A DNA stretch of 64,000 bases from Thermococcus celericrescens (GTDB lineage: Archaea; Methanobacteriota_B; Thermococci; Thermococcales; Thermococcaceae), in the NCBI RefSeq assembly GCF_001484195.1, contig NZ_LLYW01000004.1, positions 35,353 to 99,352 on the forward strand, in the 5' to 3' direction. Made by a program: the position numbers and the translations under genes. Positions 24,751 through 32,762 of this stretch are shown piece by piece (within the stretch, counting starts at the first letter, position 1; each line of letters opens with the position of its first letter). The notes beneath the pieces are model-generated. The model saw nothing but the letters and a program-made list of their open reading frames with translations, had not been told where the DNA came from and did no database searches.

Positions 24751-25269
24751 GTGACGCATCTGTTCGTGGTGGTTTATGACAGCGATGCAGAGCGAAAGCG
24801 CGTTGAATACCTAATTGACAAGTGGTCGAACCGCGCCAGGGTATCCAAGCTCAAGGGCATCTCCTTTATGGTTGAGGCCCCCGATGTGTCCAAGCTCATG
24901 GAGGAACTCCTCTCGAAGCTCGACCCGCCGACGGAGGGCAAAGTTAGGGTGTACAGAGTCGAACCGGAGGACATCGGCTCAAAGGTGAGTCCCAAAGTAG
25001 TTGAAATACGCCACACGAGCAGCGAAGAGCCGGCAATCGTGGCCAAGCTCCTCAGGTACGTCCTCTCCAAGTTCGGCGCATATTACGTTTCCGGCGAGGG
25101 TAGCGTATCAAGATACAGGGCCTACACGAAGAAAGGCAGGCTGGAGATGACGGTGTCCGTTGAAGAGGAAGATAACGGAACAGCCGTTAACATTTCCATC
25201 GAAGGATATGGCAGCGCGGTGGAGGATATGGCGAAAAAACTCAGAAGGGAGCTTTCCCTGCTCCTGTGA
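24751..25269 (+). CDS. Unknown protein, first gene of the Vps4-like block
   Basis: A 172-residue soluble alpha/beta protein. It appears to hold two similar halves: a beta strand, helix, strand N-terminal part (THLFVVVYDSDAERKRVEYL) and a C-terminal part rich in strands (AYYVSGEGSVSRYRAYTKK, LEMTVSVEEEDNGTAVNISIEGYG). I do not recognise the family. GTG 24751 is set by AGGTGA six bases upstream. It is 9 bp from the coiled-coil gene and shares its promoter, so it is the leader gene of the operon. A role as substrate or adaptor is possible. Confidence 0.6.
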   Translation: MTHLFVVVYDSDAERKRVEYLIDKWSNRARVSKLKGISFMVEAPDVSKLMEELLSKLDPPTEGKVRVYRVEPEDIGSKVSPKVVEIRHTSSEEPAIVAKLLRYVLSKFGAYYVSGEGSVSRYRAYTKKGRLEMTVSVEEEDNGTAVNISIEGYGSAVEDMAKKLRRELSLLL

Positions 25270-25278
25270 GGTGATACC

Positions 25279-27102
25279 ATGGTGGTCTTCAACGAAGGAA
25301 ATCCCGACTGCGTGAGAAAGCTCCTAAGGCCTGCGGAGAGAGTCATCAGGCAGGGGCGAGATATCCGGGTGGAGAGCTTTGATACGAGAAAGGAGCTCTG
25401 GGAGCGGGTTCTTGACTCGTATTCACGCTATCTGGAGGGAGAATGCGGCGATTTCCTGGACGACGTTGATACAGCCTTCCGGGCGAAATTCGAGGCGGCC
25501 CTGGCGGTTCTCGCGTGGAGCTTCTGGAGGAAGGGGGAGGAGTTCTCCCCAGCGAGCGAGCGCTTTTCGGAGCACGAAATAGGGCTGATAGACGAGATAC
25601 TGAAGTACAATGTTTTCGAAATAACAACGAAGGAGGACATCCTCGGAAAGCTCTACCGCAGGGATGAGGAGGTTCTCCAGCTGCTCAAAACCTACTACCT
25701 CGGCATGGACAGGTGGATAGAGGAGCAGCTCGAAGACCCGGAGATAAAGCTCTCCCTCAGGTACCACCTCAAGAGAACCTGGAGAAGATACCGCGAGAAG
25801 ATTGATGCGGCAATAAACGAGGCGGGCAAATACGGCTGGTTCCGAACGCTCATGGAGGAGTGGGAGAGGGAAAAGGCCGAGGAAGTCGAGGCCGTGAGGG
25901 AGACCTACGAGACCCGGGTTAGAGAGCTGAAGAAGAGAATGGCCGAGATGGTCGAGTTCTTCGAAGAGGAGCGCAGAAAGCTTGAGGAGGAGCTCTCCAC
26001 ATCGAACCTGGCCGAGATAGAGAGGCTCCGCAGGGAGAAGGAGGAGCTGATCAGAAAGTTTGAGCGTGAGAAGGAGGAGCTGACTAAAAGGTTGCTCGAA
26101 CTCAAGGACGAGGAGCTGAGGAAAAAACTGGAGGAAGAGCTTTCGAGGGCAAGGGAAGAGGCTCTGCGCGAGGCGAAGCTTCTCGAAGAAAGGATACGGA
26201 GAAAGGAGCTTGAGCTCAGGCAGAAGGAGATGGAACTCAGGAGGAGGGAAATCGAGGTCTCACAGAGGGACGAGGAACTTAGGAGGAAGATAGAGGAAGT
26301 GCTCGCCATCTCGGGCAAGGTGGAGAAGGGCAGCAGGCTCGTTGTGAGGGAAGAAGCGAGGATTCAGGAGCTCAACTTCATCGGCAGGGTGAAGAGCAAG
26401 TTTAGTGGGGAGATAGCCCTCCTTGGAAAGAGGTACTCCGTCGAGAGTGCTGAGGAGAAGAAGGGGAGCGATGTTTTGAGCTTCAGGGGAAAGCTCGACG
26501 AGACGGCCCTCTGGAACCTGCCGGAGAACAGATACATGGAGATTCGCCTGAAGGAGAAGAAGCTCCTCGGAAGAAAGGAGAGGCTCCTCATAAAGGCGAT
26601 GTACCTCACCCGTGTGGAGAGGCTCGCGGAGCTGGGCATGGATACGGACCCGCTGACCCTGGCGGAGCTGAACGTGCATCTCGTTGGAGCGAGAGAATCT
26701 CCCAGCGAGGAAAGGATTGTGCTCGTGGTGGCCTCACCCCTCGGCTTTGAGGAGCGCATCAGGAGGTACGTCTCCTCCGAGGACTTCCACAGGAACTTCT
26801 ACTCTGAGAACGTCTCGCTCATACTCCTCGACACCGAGACGGGAGAGGTGGTCCACAACCCGAACGACGCCTACGCCAGGGCGCTCGCTCCACTGGTGAG
26901 CCTTGAGCTGGACGAGGAGGTCTACGCCAAGGTGAGGGATTGTGTGAGGAGAAAGCTTGAGGGCAGGGACTACCTCCCCCTCAGCGAGTGCCTCGAATGC
27001 GGGGACGAGGAGCACGTTAGGAGGGCCTTCTATGAAATCGGCCGGGAAGGCCATGTGGTGAAATACATAGACGGGTTTGGGCTCGTGCTGATAAGGAAGT
27101 GA
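25279..27102 (+). CDS. Large coiled-coil protein of the Vps4-like block
   Basis: A 607-residue cytosolic protein. Residues 1-195 are a helical head with no known motif. About 200-350 form a long charged coiled coil (runs such as EERRKLEEELSTSNLAEIER and KELELRQKEMELRRREIEV). The C-terminal 250 residues are a mixed alpha/beta domain (SGEIALLGKRYSV, VHLVGARESPSEERIVLVVASPLG) ending in a possible winged-helix-like segment with two Cys (SECLECG). The layout suits a scaffold or tether. GAGGTGAT precedes the start and only 9 bp separate it from the gene before. No function is assigned. Confidence 0.6.
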   Translation: MVVFNEGNPDCVRKLLRPAERVIRQGRDIRVESFDTRKELWERVLDSYSRYLEGECGDFLDDVDTAFRAKFEAALAVLAWSFWRKGEEFSPASERFSEHEIGLIDEILKYNVFEITTKEDILGKLYRRDEEVLQLLKTYYLGMDRWIEEQLEDPEIKLSLRYHLKRTWRRYREKIDAAINEAGKYGWFRTLMEEWEREKAEEVEAVRETYETRVRELKKRMAEMVEFFEEERRKLEEELSTSNLAEIERLRREKEELIRKFEREKEELTKRLLELKDEELRKKLEEELSRAREEALREAKLLEERIRRKELELRQKEMELRRREIEVSQRDEELRRKIEEVLAISGKVEKGSRLVVREEARIQELNFIGRVKSKFSGEIALLGKRYSVESAEEKKGSDVLSFRGKLDETALWNLPENRYMEIRLKEKKLLGRKERLLIKAMYLTRVERLAELGMDTDPLTLAELNVHLVGARESPSEERIVLVVASPLGFEERIRRYVSSEDFHRNFYSENVSLILLDTETGEVVHNPNDAYARALAPLVSLELDEEVYAKVRDCVRRKLEGRDYLPLSECLECGDEEHVRRAFYEIGREGHVVKYIDGFGLVLIRK

Positions 27103-27112
27103 GGTGATTGTG

Positions 27113-27709
27113 ATGGGGATACTCGACAGGTTTAGGAAGAACCCGATTGAAAAGCTCTCCCTCAGGGAGCTTCAGGAGGAGGAAATACGTCTGAGGAACA
27201 GGCTTGAGAGGGCGAAGAAGGAAATCGAGCGCATCGAGAAGAAAAAGAAGGGGCTCTTCCAGGAGGGCATCGGGGCGGACGTCCTCAAGAAGAAGATGCT
27301 GGCTCAAGAGATCAAGAGCCTCGACATGGAGCAGAAGCTCAAGCTGAGGGACTTCACCACCGCCCAGAAGCAGTACACCTTCGTCAAGAACCTGATAGTG
27401 GTCAAAAAGTACGAGAAGGAGCTGAGGAAGATAGGCCTCTGGGACAAGCTCTCCAAGGTCGAGCCGGAGCAGCTTGAGAGCGTGCTCGTCAAGGTGAGCC
27501 TCGACGGCAAGGAGTTCGATGAGATGGTTGAGGGTCTCAACAGGGTCTTTGAGATGGACGTGGCAGAGTTTGAGGCGACGGAAGATCAGACCGAGAGGGA
27601 ACTCATGGAGGCCTGGGCCAAGGTCGAGACAGGGGAGGCAGACGTTGAGGAGGTATCCTCCGAGATAGCCTCGCCCAAGATTGAGAAGGATGCGGAGGAG
27701 GAGCTGTGA
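27113..27709 (+). CDS. ESCRT-III/Snf7-like small coiled-coil protein 1
   Basis: A 198-residue protein that is nearly all helix. It has a short amphipathic start (MGILDRFRKNP), a long basic helical hairpin (RLRNRLERAKKEIERIEKKK and QEIKSLDMEQKLKLRDFTT), then shorter helices and an acidic C-terminus (EIASPKIEKDAEEEL). Basic N-terminal hairpin, acidic tail, about 200 residues and a neighbouring MIT-type AAA ATPase together fit the ESCRT-III/CdvB plan. Sequence identity to known members is not something I can show here. GAGGTGAT (27101-27108) gives ATG 27113. It overlaps the next gene as TGATG. Confidence 0.6.
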   Translation: MGILDRFRKNPIEKLSLRELQEEEIRLRNRLERAKKEIERIEKKKKGLFQEGIGADVLKKKMLAQEIKSLDMEQKLKLRDFTTAQKQYTFVKNLIVVKKYEKELRKIGLWDKLSKVEPEQLESVLVKVSLDGKEFDEMVEGLNRVFEMDVAEFEATEDQTERELMEAWAKVETGEADVEEVSSEIASPKIEKDAEEEL

Positions 27710-28314
27710 TGGGCCTCCTTTCAAGGTTTTTTGGGAAGAAGAACCCGCTCGACATACCGATTGACAAGCTCAGGGAGAACCAGGTTAAGCTCGACATGCA
27801 GATAGGGAAGATTGAGAACGAGATAGCTGAGATAGACAGGGAAATAGCCCTCTTCTTCGAGAGGGCCAAGAACGCCAGAAGCAAGAGCGAGGAACTCACG
27901 ATAGCGACGAAGATAAAAACCCTCAACCAGCGCAAGAAGAGCCTCCAGAACACCCACGCCCAGCTCAACAAACAGCTCATGCTCGTCAGCAACCTGCTGA
28001 TAATCAAGGAGAACGAGGCCATCCTCAGGGGCACGCCCACGTGGGAGCTCCTGAGAAAGATGTCCCCCGAGGAGCTGGAGAAGAACCTCGTGAGCATGAG
28101 GCTTGATGCCCAGAACCTCAACGAGAACCTGAACACAATGCTCCAGTACACCGACCAGGCTTTAGGTACGGGCGTTGAGTTCGAAGAGGACGAGGAGCTC
28201 GCTGAGATAATGAAGACGATAGAGGCAGTGAAGGAGGGCGAGCTGGAGCCGGAGAAGGCCGCCGAGAAAGTGGCGGGGGAGAAGGAGGAGACAGAGGAAG
28301 TTGTCACTGAGTGA
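27709..28314 (+). CDS. ESCRT-III/Snf7-like small coiled-coil protein 2
   Basis: The best ESCRT-III candidate, 201 residues. It starts MGLLSRFFGKKN, like the membrane-inserting amphipathic start of Snf7 proteins. A helical hairpin follows (KLRENQVKLDMQIGKIENEI, TIATKIKTLNQRKKSLQNTH). Then comes a short helix with MSPEELEKNLVSMRLDAQNL and a strongly acidic end. The order and lengths match the Snf7 core. ATG 27709 overlaps the preceding stop (TGATG). It is followed by 135 bp with a possible internal promoter before the kinase gene. Confidence 0.65.
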   Translation: MGLLSRFFGKKNPLDIPIDKLRENQVKLDMQIGKIENEIAEIDREIALFFERAKNARSKSEELTIATKIKTLNQRKKSLQNTHAQLNKQLMLVSNLLIIKENEAILRGTPTWELLRKMSPEELEKNLVSMRLDAQNLNENLNTMLQYTDQALGTGVEFEEDEELAEIMKTIEAVKEGELEPEKAAEKVAGEKEETEEVVTE

Positions 28315-28449
28315 CTTCCACTTTGTCGCGAACCTTCCTTAAATCTTTGTCCTAAATGAAAGATAACCCCCCGCAGATTTTCAAAACGACACCAAAAAGG
28401 GTTAAATGTTTGCCAGGAATGGTGGCCATGGGAGAACGGAGGGATTGAC

Positions 28450-30165
28450 GTGCACATGGGCCATATGTTCGATGACGACATCCTGGAAGGGATAGTCAAG
28501 CTCTTCATAGTTATAGTGCTAATCTCCGTCATCTTCGGGAGGGCCGCGGGGTTTATAATTTTCATCGTGGTAGCCATGTGGATTGGACACCTGATAAAGC
28601 ACCTGCTCAAAGACGTTTCGAAGTCCAGTAAAAGGTACAAGTACCGCTATCCAAAACCCGCCCCGCCGGCTCCACCTGCCCCACGGGAGGACATGAAGGA
28701 GCTCCTCCGGAAGTCCGTGATAGTCGAGCTTCCGCCGAAGGTTCACGCCGGGGAGGAGATACCCCTTAACGTAGGCTTCAGGAACCTGCTCCGGGGGACG
28801 ATAAACGTTGAGATAGACCTCAGCGATCTCTCAAGGCACTTCGACCTGAGCTCCACGAGGGTCTACTTCAGGGGTGTGAGGCCGGGCGATTACGTTTCCC
28901 AGAGCGTGAGGGTGGTCCCGAGAAGGCCCGGAAAGGTCAGCGCCAAGGTTGTCGCCCGCTCCGGGATTGTGAGCGCCAAAGTCAAGGTGAGCACCGAAAT
29001 AATCGAAAGGCCAAAGGTGGAGCCCAAAGCTCCCCTTCCAGTCCCCGTTCCGGCACAGGAGAGCCCGCAAAATTCGGCGGAAGGCCCCCGCACCCCGCTG
29101 GAGGAGCTTTTTGCGAGGTATAAGAACGTCGAGCTAATAGGTGAGGGCGGCTTTGCGAGGGTTTACAGGGCGGAGAGGGAAGACGGAAGCGTCGTGGCCC
29201 TCAAGATACCCATGAGCCTGACTGAGGCGGGAGGCAAAGCGTTCCTCCGGGAAGTGCGGAACTGGTCCCTCCTCAGCCATCCCAACATAGTCGAACTCTA
29301 CGACTACAACATCTTCCCAGTTCCATATCTGGAGATGGAGTACTGTGAGAGCTCGCTGGCCAAGCTCGAAAAGCCCCTAAACCCGGAGAATGCCGCAAGA
29401 ATCATCTTCGACGTTGCAGAGGGCATAAAGTACGCCCACTCCAAGGGGGTCATTCATAGGGACCTCAAGCCCAGCAACATCCTCCTCAAGAACGGCAGGG
29501 CAAAGGTGAGCGACTGGGGGCTGAGCAAGCTCCTCAAGGAGAGCAGAACAACCCAAGCAGTGAGCTTCACACCGCTCTACGCCGCCCCGGAGCAGATAAG
29601 CTCCCGCTTCGGAGGCACAGATGAGAGAACCGACGTGTGGCAGATTGGAGCGGTGCTCTACGAGCTTCTCACTGGGAGGCCCCCCTTCGAGGGCGAGGAC
29701 TTCGTGGAGGTGGCGTCAAAGATAACCCTTGAGGAGCCCGTTCCTCCGAGCCATCTTAACCCGGAAGCAAAGCCCCTCGAGCATGTAGTCATGAAGTGCC
29801 TCACGAAGAAAAAGGAGGAGCGCTACGGGAGCGTTGAAGAACTTCAGAGGGACATAGCGGAGTTCCTCGGCACCAGCTACCGCGAAAAACTCAGCAGGAG
29901 CGTTTCGGTTAGAGACCTTTCGAGGAGCGCGTACTTCGCCGGCGAGCTGTTTCTCCTGTATTTGAAGCTCAACGACCTCGTGAACGCGCTCAAGTACGCC
30001 GACGATCTGGTTCACTACGCGAGGGGCGAGACTAAGAGGGAGCTCATGAAGCTGAGGGAGCAGCTGAAATTACGCCTTGAGAACGGCTTGGAAGTCCCCG
30101 AGGAACTCGTGGAGAAGGCCGAGATAATAGTCCACAGGATAAAACTTGGATTTAAGGGGGTGTGA
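28450..30165 (+). CDS. Membrane-anchored Hanks-type Ser/Thr protein kinase
   Basis: A 571-residue protein. Two N-terminal hydrophobic segments (residues 15-50) anchor it. A beta-sandwich, Ig/CARDB-like domain (about 80-185) and a Pro-rich linker follow. The kinase domain starts near 225: the glycine loop GEGGFARV, Lys in VVALKIP, the catalytic HRDLKPSN near 335, DWG in place of the usual DFG, the activation segment ending APEQ, and DVWQIGAVLYELLTG. The helical C-terminus (about 500-571) looks TPR-like. All catalytic residues are present. GGAGG at 28438-28442 supports GTG 28450. It is followed by the AAA ATPase and a PP2C phosphatase, implying reversible phosphorylation of the coiled-coil proteins. 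Confidence 0.88.
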   Translation: MHMGHMFDDDILEGIVKLFIVIVLISVIFGRAAGFIIFIVVAMWIGHLIKHLLKDVSKSSKRYKYRYPKPAPPAPPAPREDMKELLRKSVIVELPPKVHAGEEIPLNVGFRNLLRGTINVEIDLSDLSRHFDLSSTRVYFRGVRPGDYVSQSVRVVPRRPGKVSAKVVARSGIVSAKVKVSTEIIERPKVEPKAPLPVPVPAQESPQNSAEGPRTPLEELFARYKNVELIGEGGFARVYRAEREDGSVVALKIPMSLTEAGGKAFLREVRNWSLLSHPNIVELYDYNIFPVPYLEMEYCESSLAKLEKPLNPENAARIIFDVAEGIKYAHSKGVIHRDLKPSNILLKNGRAKVSDWGLSKLLKESRTTQAVSFTPLYAAPEQISSRFGGTDERTDVWQIGAVLYELLTGRPPFEGEDFVEVASKITLEEPVPPSHLNPEAKPLEHVVMKCLTKKKEERYGSVEELQRDIAEFLGTSYREKLSRSVSVRDLSRSAYFAGELFLLYLKLNDLVNALKYADDLVHYARGETKRELMKLREQLKLRLENGLEVPEELVEKAEIIVHRIKLGFKGV

Positions 30166-30167
30166 AA

Positions 30168-31349
30168 ATGCCGGTTGACCTTTCGGGACCCCTCCTCACG
30201 GAGTTCGAGAGGGCCAAAAAGGAGTTCGAGAAGGCCGTTGCCGCTGGGGACATGGGGAGGGCTAAGAAGAGCGCCCTCCGCTGTGCCTCCATACTCAGAC
30301 AGCTGGCCAAACACGTGCCCTACAACGGGGAGCTGTACCTGAAGAAGGCCAAGAAGTGGGAGAAAACAGCCGAACAGATTGAGAGGGGAGAGTACGGCAG
30401 AAAGGCCCTCGTCGGTGCGGAGGGGAAGAGCACGACCCAGGAGAAAGGCGAGGAGGACCAGTTCAGGGAGTACGTCTTGGAGCTTGTGTCGAAGTCCAAG
30501 GTGACCTGGGACAGCATAGGAGGCCTTGATAACGTCAAGCTTCTCATGATGGAGACCGTGGTCATCTCGGCCCTTAGAAAGCCCGCCGCTATCCAGCCCT
30601 GGAAGGGCATCCTCCTCTTCGGGCCGCCCGGAACCGGCAAAACCCTCCTCGCTTCAGCAGCCGCGGGAAGCCTGAACGCGACGTTCTTCAACGTCAAGGC
30701 TTCGAGCGTCCTCAGCAAGTACTTCGGCGAGTCGAGCAAGATAATCTCAGCACTCTACGAGGTCGCTAGGGAGAAGGCACCGAGCATAGTGTTCCTTGAC
30801 GAGATAGACGCGCTCACAACGAGGCGTTCAAACGACACAAGCGAGGCAACGAGGAGGATGCTCTCCACACTCCTCACCGAGCTTGAGGGGTTCCACGAGG
30901 GGGGGAGTGAGAGGCTCGTCCTCACGTTAGCGGCGACCAACACACCGTGGGACCTGGACGAGGCGGTCCTCTCGCGCTTCCCCAAGAGGATCTACGTGCC
31001 CCTGCCCGATAAAGAGGCTGTCAAGGCTATAGTGAGAATACACACGAAGGGACTGGACGTTTCGAGACTCGATTTAGACGCGATTGCCGAAGAGAGCGTC
31101 AGAAGGCTGTACTCGGGCAGGGACGTGAGAAACCTCTGCCAGGAGGCGGTGTGGAACATGATACGCGAGGAAAACAGGGATCTGCACAAGCTCGCTTCCC
31201 TTCCCCTGGAGGAACTGAGAAAGAGGTCATTAAGAACGCGTCCGCTTGAGATGAGGGACTTTGAGGAGGCGTTCAGAAAGATCAAGTCTCCGTTAACAAA
31301 GAGGGATATCGAGCGGTATGAGAAGTGGGCGGAGGAGTTCGGGGGATGA
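30168..31349 (+). CDS. Vps4/CdvC-like AAA ATPase with MIT-like N-terminal domain
   Basis: A 393-residue ATPase of the meiotic (Vps4/katanin/spastin) clade. Residues 1-75 form a three-helix MIT-like domain (EFERAKKEFEKAVAAGDMGR, YNGELYLKKAKKWEKTAEQI). The AAA module has WDSIGGL, Walker A GPPGTGKT (about 150), pore loop SKYFGESSK, Walker B VFLDEIDAL (about 209) and the Vps4-like ATNTPWDLDEAVLSRFPKRI. The C-terminal helix MRDFEEAFRKIKSPLTKRDI with EKWAEEFG also follows Vps4. It would bind ESCRT-III-like polymers by its MIT domain and pull subunits through its pore. RBS AAGGGGGTG precedes ATG 30168. Confidence 0.85.
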   Translation: MPVDLSGPLLTEFERAKKEFEKAVAAGDMGRAKKSALRCASILRQLAKHVPYNGELYLKKAKKWEKTAEQIERGEYGRKALVGAEGKSTTQEKGEEDQFREYVLELVSKSKVTWDSIGGLDNVKLLMMETVVISALRKPAAIQPWKGILLFGPPGTGKTLLASAAAGSLNATFFNVKASSVLSKYFGESSKIISALYEVAREKAPSIVFLDEIDALTTRRSNDTSEATRRMLSTLLTELEGFHEGGSERLVLTLAATNTPWDLDEAVLSRFPKRIYVPLPDKEAVKAIVRIHTKGLDVSRLDLDAIAEESVRRLYSGRDVRNLCQEAVWNMIREENRDLHKLASLPLEELRKRSLRTRPLEMRDFEEAFRKIKSPLTKRDIERYEKWAEEFGG

Positions 31350-32083
31350 ACAGGGTCATCTCAACGGGTGTTGGAAATAGGGTGTGGGGCATCTCGCATC
31401 CTGGGCCGAGGGAGAAAAACGAGGACGCGCTCCTGATACTGCCCCTTGGGGATGCATACCTCCTCGCCGTCGCGGACGGCCTCGGAGGGCACGAAGGAGG
31501 GGAGGTGGCCTCGAAGGCGGCGGTGGAGACGCTCCGGGAGACATTTGAGAGGGATTACGCGGGGGAGTTTGGATTGAAAGAAGTTGAGGAGCTCCTGAGA
31601 AAGGCCTACAAAGATGCACACCGCCGGATAATGGAGATGTCCCCAGAGCCAGGAAAGGCCGGCACGACGATGGTGGCCGCCTTCGTGGGGGATGAGACGG
31701 CCGTGATAGCGAACACCGGCGACAGCAGGGCCTACCTGATAAGGGACGGTAGAATAATCTCAAGGACGAGGGACCACTCCATCGTTGAGGAACTGCTTGA
31801 GAGGGGCGTTATAGGGCAGGAAGAGGTTCGCTCCCATCCGATGAGGCACGTCGTGACAAAGGCCCTTGGAATAGGGCTGGTGGTTGATACGTACATGTGG
31901 GAAATTAAGAGAGGTGACATCCTGCTCCTGAGCACGGACGGCCTTCACGATACCATAGATGACGGAGAGATAGCAGAGCTCGCCTCCCAGGGTGGCCCGA
32001 GGGAGGTTGCGGAGCGGCTCGTTGGGGAGGCTTTGAGGACCGCCGAGGACAACATCACGGTAATCGTGTTCAAATGGGGGTAG
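31346..32083 (+). CDS. PP2C-family Ser/Thr protein phosphatase
   Basis: A 245-residue soluble metal-dependent phosphatase. The bimetal site residues are visible in order: REKNEDALL, VADGLGGHEGG, STDGLHDTI and EDNITVIVF. GTTMVAAF and NTGDSRAYL are the other conserved PP2C motifs. The ATG at 31346 overlaps the TGA of the AAA gene (ATGA), so it is translationally coupled to the ATPase. The enzyme probably reverses the action of the kinase two genes upstream. Confidence 0.9.
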   Translation: MNRVISTGVGNRVWGISHPGPREKNEDALLILPLGDAYLLAVADGLGGHEGGEVASKAAVETLRETFERDYAGEFGLKEVEELLRKAYKDAHRRIMEMSPEPGKAGTTMVAAFVGDETAVIANTGDSRAYLIRDGRIISRTRDHSIVEELLERGVIGQEEVRSHPMRHVVTKALGIGLVVDTYMWEIKRGDILLLSTDGLHDTIDDGEIAELASQGGPREVAERLVGEALRTAEDNITVIVFKWG

Positions 32084-32087
32084 TGTT

Positions 32088-32654
32088 ATGGTGAAGCTCT
32101 GGAAATCCAAGGAGGAGAAGGAGATAGAGCGGAAGATCCGGATGAGAAAGGCCAAGATGGCTCTGAAGCAGTACATAAACAACCTTGAGAACCTGAAGCG
32201 TAAGATTTTTCTCCAGGGAAAGGAAGCTGCCAAGCTCGGGGACGAGGCCCTCCTCAAGAGAAGCGCTGTAAAGTATCTGACTCTGGAGCAGAGAATAAAG
32301 CAGGCAAAGAGGCTGCTTCTCCTTATGGAGGAGGCCGAGATACAGAGGGAGCTCGTTAAGGTCTCGGCCGAGTTCATAGGGTTCAGCAAGGACGTGGTTA
32401 AAAGCATAGCCGAAGGGCCGGGGGCGGAGGATGTTGCAAAGATGCAGGTAGAGTTTGAGAAGGCAATGGGCAAGGTCGAGGGCCTGGAGGAGGCACTCAA
32501 CACCATGATAGACCTCACGAGCGAGAGCATACTCACAGGAGAGTTCGATGCCGAGACGGTGGAGATGGCGGAAGGTCTGATGACATCCTCGGCCGAGAAG
32601 GATCTCGAACCTGGAAAGAGGCTGAAGGAGATCGAGGACATGATGAAGGGATAG
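32088..32654 (+). CDS. ESCRT-III/Snf7-like small coiled-coil protein 3
   Basis: The last gene of the block, 188 residues, nearly all helical. It has a basic N-terminal hairpin (KEIERKIRMRKAKMALKQYI, QRIKQAKRLLLLMEEAEIQR) and an acidic C-terminus (SAEKDLEPGKRLKEIEDMMKG). The KYINNLE and RSAVKYLTLEQRI segments resemble the Vps2/CdvB turn region, and the final helix, with spaced Leu/Met and acids, could be a MIT-interacting motif. It lies 4 bp after the phosphatase gene. Family membership is inferred from architecture and context. Confidence 0.55.
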   Translation: MVKLWKSKEEKEIERKIRMRKAKMALKQYINNLENLKRKIFLQGKEAAKLGDEALLKRSAVKYLTLEQRIKQAKRLLLLMEEAEIQRELVKVSAEFIGFSKDVVKSIAEGPGAEDVAKMQVEFEKAMGKVEGLEEALNTMIDLTSESILTGEFDAETVEMAEGLMTSSAEKDLEPGKRLKEIEDMMKG

Positions 32655-32762
32655 CCTTCCCTTTTTCTTGTTCGTGAAAATTTATACCATCAAATTTTCT
32701 CTTTTGTACAGGAAAAGGTTAAGTATCCTTGGCACAATAGTAAGTTACGAGGGTGATATGTT

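Noticed and set aside
27603..28640. Long minus-strand reading frame (345 codons) opposite the coiled-coil genes
   Set aside because: It is the complement of Glu/Lys-rich genes, giving Ser/Phe/Leu-rich low-complexity sequence without a ribosome binding site. The plus-strand genes have spacing, overlaps and domains.
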